Below, one piece after another: positions 1-10,115 of a stretch of DNA of 36,338 nucleotides (position 1 is the stretch's first letter; each line of letters opens with the position of its first letter). Made by a program: the position numbers and the translations under genes. The notes below the pieces were generated by a model. That model made no database searches. It was not told the origin of the DNA and saw only the letters and a list, made by a program, of their open reading frames with translations. The DNA is from Gammaproteobacteria bacterium 53_120_T64. GTDB taxonomy: Bacteria > Pseudomonadota > Gammaproteobacteria > Pseudomonadales > Porticoccaceae. The stretch spans positions 1-36,338 of the forward strand of contig MAAT01000026.1 in the NCBI GenBank assembly GCA_002162815.1. Direction: 5' to 3'.

Positions 1-119
1 ATGAGCGGGGTTGGGCGAGCCTTCCATGCATAGAAGGCCGACTTGCCGACCTTCATCACTCGACAAAGCAATCGCACGGGGTAGCTTTGAGCGTGTGTTT
101 TGACAAAGTGATACTTCTC
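1..119 (-). pseudogene. IS3-family transposase OrfB, 5' fragment, frame-disrupted
   Basis: The minus-strand frame beginning at 119 encodes 39 residues typical of the OrfB N-terminus: KYHFVKTHAQSYPVRLLC, then RVMKVGKSAFYAWKARPTPL. This is the HTH_21-like region that precedes the DDE integrase core. The frame is open upstream only to a TAG at 141-143 and has no clear start codon. It is also not the frame of KKASAFFAKEMK (about 168-201), which ends at a TAA at 136-138. At least one frame change therefore separates the OrfA and OrfB parts. The catalytic domain would lie left of the window. Confidence 0.6.
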
Positions 120-200
120 AGTAACTGCTCCTGCGTTACTCTACCTCCTGCATCCCTGCGGTCGACTTCATTTCTTTCGCAAAGAAGGCACTGGCCTTTT

Positions 201-470
201 TCACCCGAGGGCACCCTGTAATATTTCTTTCTCCATGCGTAGCGTTTTGTTCTCTTTACGCAGGCGCTGAAGCTCCGTTCTCTCCTCCTCAGCAAGCCCA
301 CTGCCGACCGACAGCGCCTCCTGCTGATCTTTCCAGCGATACAATAAGTTACTCGCCACACCGAGTGCTTTGGCGGCCTCAGGCACGGAATAACCTTGAT
401 CACGAATCAAGGCTACAGCCTCTTCTTTAAACTCTTTGGGGTAGCGCTTGTAACTGCGTTTCTGTCCCAT
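201..470 (-). CDS. IS3-family transposase OrfA (HTH subunit), altered C-terminus
   Basis: This 89-residue protein matches OrfA of the IS3 family, which binds the element's ends. It starts MGQKRSYKRYPKEFKEEAV, followed by the helix-turn-helix region GYSVPEAAKALGVASNLLYR (about residues 26-45) and a leucine-zipper-like coiled coil (ELQRLRKENKTLRMEKEIL, about 67-85). Family members normally continue from KEIL into KKASAFFAKE. Here KEIL is followed by QGALG and a stop, and KKASAFFAKEMK appears in another frame after about 17 extra bases. That suggests a small insertion truncated the natural C-terminus. A programmed frameshift is an alternative, because an A-run follows the stop. The family call is secure; activity is doubtful. 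Confidence 0.85.
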   Translation of the reverse strand: MGQKRSYKRYPKEFKEEAVALIRDQGYSVPEAAKALGVASNLLYRWKDQQEALSVGSGLAEEERTELQRLRKENKTLRMEKEILQGALG

Positions 471-473
471 GAT

Positions 474-516
474 GACACTTTAATAATTGACAGGTATTGT
501 CTCTTATTAAAGTGTC
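474..516. repeat. 13-bp perfect inverted repeat just inside the IS3 end
   Basis: GACACTTTAATAA (474-486) and TTATTAAAGTGTC (504-516) are exact reverse complements separated by 17 bases. The repeat lies between the proposed IS terminus and the orfA start codon (470). It could be a transposase-binding or regulatory hairpin; the function is inferred. Confidence 0.7.
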
Positions 517-523
517 CGGTTCA

Positions 524-967
524 TTCAACCAGAACAGCATTCTCTGGACGTGTGAAGAGGCGTTTAGCTAATCAGTAAGAACCCATAAACTCACTATGTA
601 ACCGACGTATAAGGGGCTCGCTTACCACAGCCTTTTATTATCAAAACAAAAGAAATGATTCTATCAGCCATGACAGAAAATTAGACGGATTAGAGCTCAG
701 ATTAAAAAGAGGGCAACCACCACCTCCTGTATAGGCTTCGAATGGCTCAACGCCACTTCGCAGCACGACCCAAGTATCGCCTTAGCGGCAACAGAAACTC
801 ATCTATCCTATATCAGTCTTGCCAAACCACACGTCTGCGACCATGGTAATAACCATACCAACTAGTCACCCGGCTTTTTGCAGAATCCGTGGAGCCGAAG
901 GAGTCTAACCAAGGATTGATGAAAGCCATCAACTTACTGCTCCAGCATGGACTTAATATTACAAGCA
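524..967. other. Non-coding stretch between IS3 end and tRNA-Pro terminator
   Basis: I find no convincing gene here on either strand. The few open frames are short, match no family I recognise and partly overlap the tRNA in antisense. It may be flanking DNA degraded after IS insertion. Confidence 0.5.
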
Positions 968-968
968 C

Positions 969-992
969 AAAAAAACCCGCGATTAAGCGGGC
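969..992 (-). terminator. Rho-independent terminator of tRNA-Pro
   Basis: Reading the minus strand, GCGGG (991-987) pairs with CCCGC (980-976) around a 6-base loop, followed by a run of T (A-run 969-975 on the plus strand). It sits 25 bases downstream of the tRNA-Pro 3' end, where a tRNA terminator is expected. Confidence 0.8.
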
Positions 993-1017
993 TTTCAAGT
1001 TACTAATTTTAAAAATT

Positions 1018-1094
1018 TGGTCGGAGCGGCCGGATTTGAACCGACGACCACCACACCCCCAGTGTGGTGCGCTACCAAGCTGCGCTACGCTCCG
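1018..1094 (-). tRNA. tRNA-Pro (anticodon GGG)
   Basis: The minus strand folds into a 77-nt cloverleaf. The acceptor stem CGGAGCG pairs with CGCTCCG, followed by discriminator A and an encoded CCA (1018-1020). The D arm contains GCGCAGC..GGTAGCGC. The anticodon stem CCACA/TGTGG encloses loop CTGGGGG, giving anticodon GGG. The T arm contains GGTTCAAATCC. It lies downstream of the merR-like gene, as in the Pseudomonas version of this block. Confidence 0.95.
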
Positions 1095-1194
1095 ATATTT
1101 GCCCTTGGGAGGCAAGGCGTGCATCTTACCGGATGGCTTTTTGAAAGCAAGTAAAAAGTGCGTTTTACACGCTATTTACCGGTTAAACCAAGCA

Positions 1195-1551
1195 TTAGGC
1201 CTTGAGCATAAGCAGTATGTCTTCTAGCTCACTGACGGTTTGATTGATGATCTGGCGGATTTGTGTAGCCTCTTCTTTTACCGACTCGCCACCTAGGCGC
1301 TGGCGGGCCCCACCTATGGTAAAGCCCTGGTCGTAGAGCAGAGAGCGAATCTGGCGAATTAACAATACGTCCTGGCGTTGGTAGTAGCGGCGATTGCCGC
1401 GTCGCTTCAGGGGGCTGAGGCTGGGAAATTCTTGCTCCCAGTAGCGCAGTACGTGGGGCTTAACCTCACACAGCTCACTGACTTCACCGATGGTAAAATA
1501 GCGTTTGCTGGGGATCGGCGGCAACTCGCGGTTGTTACTCGCTTCCAGCAT
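1195..1551 (-). CDS. MerR-family transcriptional regulator (ihfA-linked)
   Basis: This is a 118-residue MerR-type DNA-binding protein. The N-terminal winged helix (about residues 17-85) shows [20 protein letters not shown] and YWEQEF, then the wing [13 protein letters not shown]-terminal helix for dimerisation follows (about 90-118). It has no cysteine-rich effector domain, so the ligand is unknown. It overlaps the end of ihfA by 17 bases and is probably the last gene of the thrS-pheT-ihfA transcript. An ihfA-adjacent MerR protein of this size is common in gammaproteobacteria, but its targets are not established as far as I know. Confidence 0.92.
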   Translation of the reverse strand: MLEASNNRELPPIPSKRYFTIGEVSELCEVKPHVLRYWEQEFPSLSPLKRRGNRRYYQRQDVLLIRQIRSLLYDQGFTIGGARQRLGGESVKEEATQIRQIINQTVSELEDILLMLKA

Positions 1552-1834
1552 AGTTCTCTACCCTCACCTTTAATTTTTGTCCCGGTTTGAAGGTCACCAC
1601 GCGGCGCGCTTCAATGGGAATGTCTTCCCCCGTTTTTGGGTTTCTTCCGGGCCGCACACTTTTATCGCGCAGGTCGAAATTGCCAAAACCAGAAATTTTC
1701 ACTTGTTCGTTGTCCGCTAAAGATAGTCGGATCTCTTCGAAAAAGCACTCGACAATTTCCTTCGACTCTCTCTTATTAAGGCCGAGCTCTTCGTAGAGCA
1801 TCTCAGCAATATCGGCCTTGGTTAATGCAGACAT
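1535..1834 (-). CDS. ihfA: Integration host factor subunit alpha
   Basis: This 99-residue protein is the alpha subunit of IHF, a heterodimeric DNA-bending protein of the HU family that works in recombination, replication and transcription. It starts [20 protein letters not shown], has the central [20 protein letters not shown] segment whose proline inserts into the DNA minor groove, and ends with the beta/helix [12 protein letters not shown]. Length matches the E. coli protein (99 aa). Its start lies two bases after the pheT stop, and its end overlaps the MerR gene, so it is translationally linked to both, as in other gammaproteobacteria. Confidence 0.98.
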   Translation of the reverse strand: MSALTKADIAEMLYEELGLNKRESKEIVECFFEEIRLSLADNEQVKISGFGNFDLRDKSVRPGRNPKTGEDIPIEARRVVTFKPGQKLKVRVENYAGSE

Positions 1835-1836
1835 TA

Positions 1837-4218
1837 TTACCCTCTTAAATTTGCAGCGTGTTCGCTTTCCAGTGCCTTGATAACTGCGTCCATTGCGGTA
1901 TTGACATCTTCGTCATTCAGGGTGCGCGATTTATCCTGAAAGGTCAAGCCGATGGCTACACTTTTCCTATTAGTTTCAATATGTTTGCCTTCATAGACAT
2001 CAAAAACCTTTAAGTCAATGAGGTACTCTCCCGCACTGGCGCGAGCCGTTTCGATGAGTTTGCCAATCACCACATCACGATGCAGAGAGAGTGATATGTC
2101 GCGACGCACAGCGGGATATTTACTGATGGCATCAAAGGCGGTTATCTGCCCCTGTACGATGTCGGCCAGTACCAATTCAAAGACATACACCGGCTGAGCG
2201 AGGCCCAAAGACTGCTGTAGGCTGGGATGGACTTTGCCAATATGGCCAAAGGTCTCACCCTTGGCGTTAAGCAAGGCCAGCGTTTGCCCGGGGTGAAGTG
2301 CCGGGTGCTCGGCACTGCTCAATGTCACCTCGCTAGCAGTGCCGCAATGGGCCAGCACTGCCTCCACATCGCCCTTGATGTCGTAAAAGTCGACCTCGCT
2401 GCTAGGCTCAGCCCAGCCTTCCTGGGTGCGAGTACCGGTAATCGCGCCGGCGAGCATTTTTTGCTGGCTCAACTGAGCGTTTTCGGTAACGAAGCTGAGG
2501 CCGCTTTCGAAAACTCTGACCCGCGACTGCTGGCGGTTTAAATTGTATTTAACGGTATTGAGCAAACCCGTCAGCAAGCTAGTGCGCATCACCGCCATAT
2601 CGGCGCTAATGGGGTTGGCAACATCGATACTAGCGGCACCCGGGTTGACCTGGCTCTGTATGGCTGGGTCGACAAAGCTGTACGTTATCGCCTCCTGGTA
2701 ATCTCGGCTCACCAGCAGCTGGCGTATCTCGGCGAGGCTGGATGTTGCCTCCGCCGTGGGCTGGATTTCAAGCGGCATGGTGATGGTGGCAACGGGCAGG
2801 TTGTTATAGCCGTAGATGCGGGCAACCTCTTCGATCAAGTCGGCTTCGATGGCCAAGTCAAAACGCCAGCTCGGCACACGGCATAACCACTCATCGGCGC
2901 AGGGCTGGCTAACACCAAGACCCAAGCGGGTCAGCATATCGGCGACAAGCTCATCGTCCAGTTCAAGGGTTAACTGCTGCTTCAAACGACTCTTACGCAA
3001 GGTGATTGTGTGCTCAGAGCCCACCGTGGGCGCATTGCCGGCAGAGGTCACAGGGCCAGCCTGCCCACCAACGATGTCGAGTAACAGCGCTGTGGCGCGC
3101 TCGAGTGCGAACAAGGGCAGCTGGGTGTCGACACCGCGCTCAAAGCGATGGGAGGCATCGGTGTGCAAACCGTATTCACGCGCCTTACCCGCCAATGCCA
3201 GAGGTGCGAAGTGTGCACTTTCTAAAAAGATGGACTGTGTTGTCGCGCTAACACCACTGCTCTGGCCTCCCATAATACCGGCAATCGCCAGCGGCCCATT
3301 CTCATCGGCTATCAATAGAGTCTCTGTTTTAAGCGCAACCTCGGCCCCGTCGAGCAACACCAGCTTTTCACCCTCTTCGGCAAAGCGTATATCGATAGCA
3401 CCCGACAGCGTATCGAGGTCAAAAGCGTGCATCGGCTGGCCCAGTTCGAGCATCACGTAGTTGCCAACGTCAACCACCGGGTCGATGGAGCGAATGCCAC
3501 TGCGGCGCAGTTTCTCCTGCATCCATTGTGGCGAGGGGCGACTCATATCAACGGCGCTAATCACCCGGCCCGCGTAGTGGCTGCAAGCGCTAGTCGCCGA
3601 AATGCCAATAGACAGGCTTTGCTCACTACTCGGCGCTACCGCCGTAGCCTGTACAAAGCTAGGTGTGATGGTATTCAGTACCCCCACCTCTCTCGCCAGG
3701 CCTTGAATACTCAGGCAGTCACCACGATTGGGCGTCAGGTCAACTTCGATGATTCGATCATCGAGGCCATAAAATTCATTCAGCGTCTGGCCCAGTGGCG
3801 CGTCATCGGGCAGCACCATAATACCGCTAGCGTCTTCATTCAGACCCAGCTCGTCACCACCACAGAGCATGCCAAAAGAATCGACACCGCGCAGTTTCGC
3901 CTGGCCAATATTCATGTCGCCAGGCAGGGTCGCGCCAACCTGGGCAAAAGCGGTAACCAAACCCTCGCGGGCATTGGCCGCACCGCAGACCACCTGCACA
4001 GTACTGTCGGTGCCGCAATTGACCTGACAGACTTGCAGTTTGTCGGCCTTGGGATGGGCGGCAACAGATTCGATACGAGCGACCACAACACCGCTAAAGT
4101 TAGCAGCTGCTTCGACGCCGTCCACTTCAAGACCCCCCATGGTCAACTGGGCGATAAGCGCATCGCATGATAGGTCGGGGTTAGCCAGCTCGCGCAGCCA
4201 GGATTCACTGAATTTCAT
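1837..4218 (-). CDS. pheT: Phenylalanine--tRNA ligase beta subunit
   Basis: This 793-residue protein is the beta chain of the alpha2beta2 phenylalanyl-tRNA synthetase, carrying tRNA binding and editing. Visible parts are the N-terminal EMAP-type OB fold (about 42-150, with [20 protein letters not shown]), the B3/B4 editing region (about 210-385, with the [19 protein letters not shown] segment), the B5 domain (about 400-475), the catalytic-like core, and the C-terminal anticodon-binding FDX-ACB domain (about 700-793, starting near [13 protein letters not shown]). Length is normal (E. coli 795). It lies 50 bases after pheS and two bases before ihfA on the same strand. Confidence 0.98.
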   Translation of the reverse strand: MKFSESWLRELANPDLSCDALIAQLTMGGLEVDGVEAAANFSGVVVARIESVAAHPKADKLQVCQVNCGTDSTVQVVCGAANAREGLVTAFAQVGATLPGDMNIGQAKLRGVDSFGMLCGGDELGLNEDASGIMVLPDDAPLGQTLNEFYGLDDRIIEVDLTPNRGDCLSIQGLAREVGVLNTITPSFVQATAVAPSSEQSLSIGISATSACSHYAGRVISAVDMSRPSPQWMQEKLRRSGIRSIDPVVDVGNYVMLELGQPMHAFDLDTLSGAIDIRFAEEGEKLVLLDGAEVALKTETLLIADENGPLAIAGIMGGQSSGVSATTQSIFLESAHFAPLALAGKAREYGLHTDASHRFERGVDTQLPLFALERATALLLDIVGGQAGPVTSAGNAPTVGSEHTITLRKSRLKQQLTLELDDELVADMLTRLGLGVSQPCADEWLCRVPSWRFDLAIEADLIEEVARIYGYNNLPVATITMPLEIQPTAEATSSLAEIRQLLVSRDYQEAITYSFVDPAIQSQVNPGAASIDVANPISADMAVMRTSLLTGLLNTVKYNLNRQQSRVRVFESGLSFVTENAQLSQQKMLAGAITGTRTQEGWAEPSSEVDFYDIKGDVEAVLAHCGTASEVTLSSAEHPALHPGQTLALLNAKGETFGHIGKVHPSLQQSLGLAQPVYVFELVLADIVQGQITAFDAISKYPAVRRDISLSLHRDVVIGKLIETARASAGEYLIDLKVFDVYEGKHIETNRKSVAIGLTFQDKSRTLNDEDVNTAMDAVIKALESEHAANLRG

Positions 4219-4268
4219 CGCAATATATTCTCGAATTTGCTTAAAGAATGTTATTTATCTATTTGATA

Positions 4269-5330
<1,062 letters not shown>

Positions 5331-5401
5331 AATTGGGGCTAAGGTGAGTTGGGGCTTGGATTCAACACTTGGTACGAATAAAGCTGCTGCCATTGCACCA
5401 A

Positions 5402-5439
5402 GTAAAAAGGGAAAGGGCCACGGCCCTTTCCCTTTTTAC
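5402..5439 (-). terminator. 18-bp perfect hairpin between rplT and pheS (terminator/attenuator)
   Basis: GTAAAAAGGGAAAGGGCC (5402-5419) is followed by AC and its exact reverse complement (5422-5439), giving an 18-bp stem. On the minus transcript it ends in CCCTTTTTAC, so it looks like an intrinsic terminator after rplT. It lies 39 bases past the rplT stop and 119 bases before pheS. It would lower transcription into pheST or act as an attenuator. No Phe-rich leader peptide is visible beside it. Confidence 0.75.
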
Positions 5440-5478
5440 GATCGAAAATTGTTTCTGGCAATGCCAGAACGCAATTAT

Positions 5479-5835
5479 CTAAGCCAAAGCAGCTTTGGCC
5501 TGATTAACAATGTGCGCAAACGCCGGCTTGTCGTGAATTGCCAAATCTGACAGCACTTTACGATCAAGCGTGATTCCCGCCTTTTTAAGGCCGGCAATGA
5601 ACTGACTGTAGCGCATACCCTCTACGCGAGTCTGAGCATTGATACGAGCAATCCACAGGGCGCGGAAGGTACGTTTCTTAACGCGACGGTCGCGATAAGC
5701 GTACTGACCGGCCTTGGTAATAGCCTGGGTCGCAACGCGAAAAACACGGCTGCGAGCACCATAATAACCTTTGGCTTGCTTGAGAACTTTTTTGTGACGG
5801 CGGTGTGCAGTTACACCTCGTTTTACTCGGGGCAT
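5479..5835 (-). CDS. rplT: 50S ribosomal protein L20
   Basis: This 118-residue basic protein is L20, an early 23S rRNA-binding assembly protein that in enterobacteria also represses its own operon at the mRNA level. The sequence starts [20 protein letters not shown] and contains the conserved [20 protein letters not shown] and [18 protein letters not shown] blocks. Length equals the E. coli protein (118). It follows rpmI by 19 bases and is followed by a strong hairpin. Confidence 0.99.
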   Translation of the reverse strand: MPRVKRGVTAHRRHKKVLKQAKGYYGARSRVFRVATQAITKAGQYAYRDRRVKKRTFRALWIARINAQTRVEGMRYSQFIAGLKKAGITLDRKVLSDLAIHDKPAFAHIVNQAKAALA

Positions 5836-5854
5836 TTTCTATCCTCCTGTCTGA

Positions 5855-6046
5855 TTAAGTACGAAGCATACGGTCAACGGTGGGGGTGTCAGCAGCGCTT
5901 AAAGTGCTGGTGCCTCGCAATTGACGCTTACGCTTGGTCGTCATCTTGGTGAGAATATGGCTTTTGTTAGCATGTTTGTGCTTATAGCCTGAACTGGTTT
6001 TTTTAAACCGTTTCGCCGCACCACTGTGCGTTTTTGCTTTTGGCAT
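5855..6046 (-). CDS. rpmI: 50S ribosomal protein L35
   Basis: This is a 63-residue, lysine/arginine-rich ribosomal protein L35. It starts [19 protein letters not shown] and contains [16 protein letters not shown]; the C-terminus [11 protein letters not shown] is typical. It is slightly shorter than the 65-residue E. coli protein. It lies between infC (105-bp gap) and rplT (19-bp gap), and a GAGG Shine-Dalgarno sequence precedes its ATG. Confidence 0.98.
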   Translation of the reverse strand: MPKAKTHSGAAKRFKKTSSGYKHKHANKSHILTKMTTKRKRQLRGTSTLSAADTPTVDRMLRT

Positions 6047-6151
6047 TGGATACTCCTCAAATAGAGCTTACATAAAAGAAAAAGACTGCCGGTCAGCCTG
6101 CCAAAAGGCTGATTGCGGTCAGTTAAGAAGTGCCGAGTCACTCGGACTTAC

Positions 6152-6700
6152 TTAAGACTTTTTCTTGCTTTTGGGGGCGATGACCATCGTCAACTGCCGG
6201 CCTTCCATTTTCGGAAATTGCTCGACATTCCCCAATTCTTCCAGATCCGCTTCGATGCGCTTCAGCATCTCCATACCCAGTTCCTGGTGGGCCATTTCGC
6301 GTCCGCGAAAACGTAGCGTGATCTTGGCTTTATCGCCATTTTCAAGGAAGCGCACCAGATTGCGCATCTTGATGTCGTAGTCGCCCGAATCGGTACCGGG
6401 GCGAAACTTCATTTCCTTGACTTGTGTTTGCTTCTGCTTTTTACGCTGTGCGGCCTGTTGCTTCTTGGCCTCGAACACATACTTACCGTAGTCCATCAGC
6501 TTGCACACGGGAGGCTGGCCATCAGGAGCAATTTCCACCAGGTCGAGAGACTTCTCAGCCGCCAGACGCTTGGCTTCCTCCAAACTGACCACACCGATCT
6601 GTTCGCCTTCCGAACCGACTAAACGCACTTCGGGTACGTCAATTTCATCATTCAGTTTGGACCGCTTACTCGAGCTCTTGGCGTAACTTTTCTTAATAAT
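6152..6700 (-). CDS. infC: Translation initiation factor IF-3 (ATT start)
   Basis: IF-3 binds the 30S subunit, blocks premature 50S joining and checks initiator tRNA and start codon. The protein is 182 residues if translation begins at the ATT at 6698-6700 (ATT ATT AAG AAA), preceded by GGAG four bases upstream. From a GTG at 6628 it would lack the N-terminal tail and the conserved [13 protein letters not shown] segment, so the upstream start is preferred. A rare ATT/AUU start is the known basis of infC autoregulation in E. coli. The N-domain (about 25-95, [20 protein letters not shown]), lysine-rich linker and C-domain (IKFRPGTD-like and [12 protein letters not shown]) are all present. It follows thrS by 50 bases. 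Confidence 0.96.
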   Translation of the reverse strand: MIKKSYAKSSSKRSKLNDEIDVPEVRLVGSEGEQIGVVSLEEAKRLAAEKSLDLVEIAPDGQPPVCKLMDYGKYVFEAKKQQAAQRKKQKQTQVKEMKFRPGTDSGDYDIKMRNLVRFLENGDKAKITLRFRGREMAHQELGMEMLKRIEADLEELGNVEQFPKMEGRQLTMVIAPKSKKKS

Positions 6701-6750
6701 CTTTCTCCGTTATTGTCACTTAACAGTGGCTTGCTTCAATCGTTATTGAT

Positions 6751-8667
6751 TCAAGCCAGACGACCGCGACGCTGTACATCCTCGTTGAGTAACTCGGCAA
6801 AGGCTTCAATTGCCAAGCTACCAAGATCTTTACCCTCACGGGTGCGTACGGCCACGGTCTGTGTTTCGACCTCCTTATCACCGACTACCAGCAAATAAGG
6901 GGTGCGCTGCATACTGTGCTCGCGGATTTTAAAACCGATCTTTTCATTTCTCAAGTCATTTATTACGCGAAAGCCCTTGTTATTCAAGGTTTCCGTCACT
7001 AAATGCACGTAATCGGCCTGTTTATCGGTAATATTCATCACCACGGCCTGCTCTGGCGCCAACCAGGCGGGGAACGCCCCCTCGTACTGCTCGATCAATA
7101 TACCGATAAAACGCTCGAAGGAACCGAGCACTGCACGGTGTAGCATCACCGGTACTTGGCGCGAACCGTCTTCGCCGACATATTGTGCGTCGAGACGACC
7201 CGGCATCGAAAAGTCGACCTGAATGGTGCCCAACTGCCAGACCCGACCAATACAATCTTTCAGTGAGAATTCAATCTTCGGCCCGTAGAAAGCGCCTTCG
7301 CCGGGCAGCAATTCCCAGGGTAGATCTTTGGCGTCGAGGGCATCGGCCAGGGCCTTCTCGGCCTTGTCCCAAACCTCATCGGCACCGACGCGCTTTTCGG
7401 GGCGGGTCGAGAGGCGATAAATTACCTCACTAAAACCAAAATCGGCATAAATACTGTGCAGAAAATCGATGAAGTCAGACACTTCAGACTGCACTTGCTC
7501 TTCGGTACAGAAAATATGAGCGTCGTCCTGAGTAAAGCCACGCACCCGCATAATGCCGTGCAGGGAGCCCGAGGGCTCGTTGCGGTGACAGGAGCCAAAC
7601 TCCGCAAGACGCAACGGTAGGTCGCGGTAGCTTTTCAAGCCCTGGTTGTAAACCTGGATATGACAGGGGCAGTTCATCGGCTTGACAGCGAAGTCGCGCT
7701 CATCAATATGCAAGGCAAACATATCGTCACCAAACTTATCGGCGTGGCCGGAGCGCTCCCACAGCGAGTAGTCGACTAACTGTGGGGTGCGAATCTCACT
7801 ATAGCCCGCGGCGCGCTGTGCGCGACGCATGTACTCTTCAATTTCGGTGTAAACGGTCCAGCCTCGGGGGTGCCAAAACACCATGCCCGGCGCCTCTTCC
7901 TGAATATGGAAGAGATCCAGCTTCTTGGCGATTTTTCGATGATCGCGCTTTTCGGCTTCCTCTATGCGGTGCAGATAGGCCTTGAGCTCTTTCTTATTGG
8001 CCCAGGCCGTACCGTAAATGCGCTGCAGCATTTCATTGTTGGAATCACCGCGCCAATAAGCACCGGCCACCTTGGTCAGCTTAAAGGCTTTAATTTTGCT
8101 GGTATTCGGTACGTGGGGGCCACGACAGAGGTCGGTAAAGTCACCCTGGCTATAGAGCGAGAGGTCTTCATCACTGGGGATGGATTCGATAATTGCCGCT
8201 TTGTAGTCTTCACCCAGACCACGGAAAAACTCGACCGCTTCGTCACGGCTCTTAACTTGTCGGGACACCTCAAGACTGGCCGAGCTTAGCTCTTTCATCT
8301 TCTTTTCGATAGCCAGTAAGTCTTCCGGCGTAAAGGGCCGCTCGTAGGCGAAGTCGTAATAGAAGCCGTCGTCAATAACCGGGCCGATGGTGACCTGAGC
8401 TTCGGGATACAGGGTTTTAACCGCCTGAGCCAATAGGTGGGCACAGGAGTGGCGAATAACCTCGAGGCCCTCTTCATCTCTCTCGGTAATGATGGCGACG
8501 TCGGAGTCGTGCTCAATCAAAAAAGAGGTATCGACCACAAAACCGTTGACCTTGCCGGCGAGGGCCGCTTTCGCTAAACCGGGGCCAATATCGAGGGCGA
8601 CATCGTGAAGCGTAACGGCGGCGTCAAAACTGCGTTGACTACCATCGGGAAGGGTAATAAGCGGCAT
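6751..8667 (-). CDS. thrS: Threonine--tRNA ligase
   Basis: This 638-residue class II synthetase charges tRNA-Thr and edits Ser-tRNA-Thr. It has an N-terminal TGS domain (1-61), an editing domain with H73, H77, C181 and H185, a catalytic core (about 240-535) and a C-terminal anticodon-binding domain (about 540-638). The zinc ligands that recognise threonine are present as C333 (in MNCPCH), H384 (in DDAHIFC) and H510. Motif 2 is around [20 protein letters not shown]. Length is close to E. coli (642). It is the first protein gene of the block, downstream of tRNA-Val and upstream of infC. Confidence 0.99.
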   Translation of the reverse strand: MPLITLPDGSQRSFDAAVTLHDVALDIGPGLAKAALAGKVNGFVVDTSFLIEHDSDVAIITERDEEGLEVIRHSCAHLLAQAVKTLYPEAQVTIGPVIDDGFYYDFAYERPFTPEDLLAIEKKMKELSSASLEVSRQVKSRDEAVEFFRGLGEDYKAAIIESIPSDEDLSLYSQGDFTDLCRGPHVPNTSKIKAFKLTKVAGAYWRGDSNNEMLQRIYGTAWANKKELKAYLHRIEEAEKRDHRKIAKKLDLFHIQEEAPGMVFWHPRGWTVYTEIEEYMRRAQRAAGYSEIRTPQLVDYSLWERSGHADKFGDDMFALHIDERDFAVKPMNCPCHIQVYNQGLKSYRDLPLRLAEFGSCHRNEPSGSLHGIMRVRGFTQDDAHIFCTEEQVQSEVSDFIDFLHSIYADFGFSEVIYRLSTRPEKRVGADEVWDKAEKALADALDAKDLPWELLPGEGAFYGPKIEFSLKDCIGRVWQLGTIQVDFSMPGRLDAQYVGEDGSRQVPVMLHRAVLGSFERFIGILIEQYEGAFPAWLAPEQAVVMNITDKQADYVHLVTETLNNKGFRVINDLRNEKIGFKIREHSMQRTPYLLVVGDKEVETQTVAVRTREGKDLGSLAIEAFAELLNEDVQRRGRLA

Positions 8668-8800
8668 CTTGCTTTCCTTGGTTCAGTGGTGACCCCTACT
8701 AAAGGCCACTTGCGGGATATATCAGATAACAACTTGGCAAACACCAAAGCCATGAAAAGGCCTGGAGGATTATTGCCAAGGCTGTTGCTACCAAAAGAAT

Positions 8801-8877
8801 TGGTAGGCACGAGTGGATTCGAACCACCGACCCCCACCATGTCAAGGTGGTGCTCTAACCAACTGAGCTACGTGCCT
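8801..8877 (-). tRNA. tRNA-Val (anticodon GAC)
   Basis: The minus strand gives a 77-nt cloverleaf. GGCACG-type acceptor pairing is followed by an encoded CCA (8801-8803). The D arm is GCTCAGTTGGTTAGAGC, the anticodon stem CCACC/GGTGG encloses TTGACAT (anticodon GAC), and the T arm contains GGTTCGAATCC. Its place upstream of thrS matches the arrangement in Pseudomonas. Confidence 0.96.
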
Positions 8878-9010
8878 TCGAAGGGCGCACAATGTAGCAA
8901 TGACCCCCGCACTTTACAAGACTTGTTTGCCACTTTACGGCTATTTATTTACATTTAAGCCTATAAAACAGGCATTTTGCGATGCCAGAGCAATCGTTCC
9001 AGCCCCTACC

Positions 9011-9895
9011 CTAATTGGCACCCAAACGGCAACCCAATTCGAGCAAACCATATCCGACACGTCCATCGGCGAGACGGAATTCGAAGGCACCCTCATTCAG
9101 CACATAGGCGTCAAAGGGCCAATGGACGATCGCCTGGCGAATACAGTCAATATCGTAGCGCCGCCCCCGGCCGTCAACGGCCGATACTTTGGCGGAGAGG
9201 GCCCGGCCCTCATCATTCAGGGTAGTGCTAAACTCTTCCAGACTTAAAGTGTCAATGGCGCCATCGACATAGGCCCAGCAGAGGTCGGCAGAACCGCCAT
9301 CTTCAAAATAAATACGCAAAATCCCCAGTGCCGTGCCGTCGTCAAAGACCGGCCAAGCCAGTTCATGGTGGGTAAAGGCGGCCCAGTTTCTGACGCCGAT
9401 GGAGTGATCCCGGTTGCCAACGCCATCGACCTGCCACTCACTATCACGCAATTTCATCGTGCCCGTTATTTTCCCTGCCTGCTCCAGGTGAAAGCTCGTC
9501 GCCGCATTGAGCTGCAAACCCGCCATCGAATCATGGGGTGGCATTAGGGCTTCCCAGCACAATTCAAAACTCAAGGGGGTTAGCGCATCGGCAAAGCTTA
9601 GGGAATAGTTTTTCAGCATTTCATTGGCGCGGTAAGTCACACCACCCAGTGAGATACCGGTATCGATATCACCCTCCGGCAGGGGCAGATTATGCCAGGC
9701 ACGGTTGTAGACCTCGCGGCCATCGACCACCACCAACACCGCCATATTGGCAACACCCTTGTTGGGGTAGAGCCCCATGCGCGTAAACATACCGACCCGA
9801 TTTTTCGGATCGTAAAAATTAAAGTACCAACTTTCACCCCAAAGCTGGTCGTCGGTATCGGGTTGATGGCGCTTATCGTCACTGGCTGTAATCAT
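9011..9895 (-). CDS. CrtC/AttH-like (DUF7064-type) protein, paralog 1
   Basis: This 294-residue, tryptophan-rich, beta-rich protein looks like a member of the CrtC (carotenoid 1,2-hydratase)/AttH double-lipocalin superfamily, in the subgroup I would label DUF7064. The clearest marker is NRDHSIGVR (161-169), equivalent to the DHSWG motif of the family. The N-terminal part has WGESWYFNFYDPKNRVG and the second half WPVFDDGTALGILRIYFEDG. No signal peptide is seen, so it is probably cytoplasmic. CrtC adds water to an isolated C=C bond; whether this protein does so is unknown. A diverged paralog is encoded on the other strand at 11207. It may be co-transcribed with the phosphatase gene upstream (220-bp gap). 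Confidence 0.65.
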   Translation of the reverse strand: MITASDDKRHQPDTDDQLWGESWYFNFYDPKNRVGMFTRMGLYPNKGVANMAVLVVVDGREVYNRAWHNLPLPEGDIDTGISLGGVTYRANEMLKNYSLSFADALTPLSFELCWEALMPPHDSMAGLQLNAATSFHLEQAGKITGTMKLRDSEWQVDGVGNRDHSIGVRNWAAFTHHELAWPVFDDGTALGILRIYFEDGGSADLCWAYVDGAIDTLSLEEFSTTLNDEGRALSAKVSAVDGRGRRYDIDCIRQAIVHWPFDAYVLNEGAFEFRLADGRVGYGLLELGCRLGAN

Positions 9896-10115
9896 TATTA
9901 TTTACCACTGTTATGGAGCCTCAGATCAAGTCCTGAGCTCGCACTCTACGACCCAAAATGCTCGCCTTCTTCGTTGCAAACCTTCTCAATGTCTAGCTCT
10001 TACCTTCGCTTTGCAGCTTGAATTTAAGTGCGCTGAATCGCAGCCTGCTTCGACCAGGGTTCATCAGGGAGTCCTTATTAAACTGACTATATTATGGCCC
10101 TGAGGTTTCGCCCGG

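Larger units (their letters stand above)
1..523 (-). mobile_element. IS3-family insertion sequence, left end, truncated by window edge and apparently decayed
   Basis: On the minus strand this stretch holds an IS3-type OrfA and the beginning of OrfB. The outer end is proposed at about 523, where the minus strand reads TGAACCGGACACTTTAATAA, a plausible IS3-type terminal repeat starting with TG. The rest of the element lies beyond position 1. Coding blocks that normally follow one another in this family are split over three frames (see the orfA and orfB entries), so this copy looks inactive unless frameshifting rescues it. The other end and any target duplication cannot be seen. Confidence 0.75.

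Noticed and set aside
813..1227. Open frames on both strands across the tRNA-Pro region
   Set aside because: They run over a clear tRNA cloverleaf and its terminator and match no protein family.
3427..4170. Long plus-strand open frame (247 aa) inside pheT
   Set aside because: It is antisense to conserved pheT coding sequence and has no recognisable family; typical shadow of a biased codon pattern.
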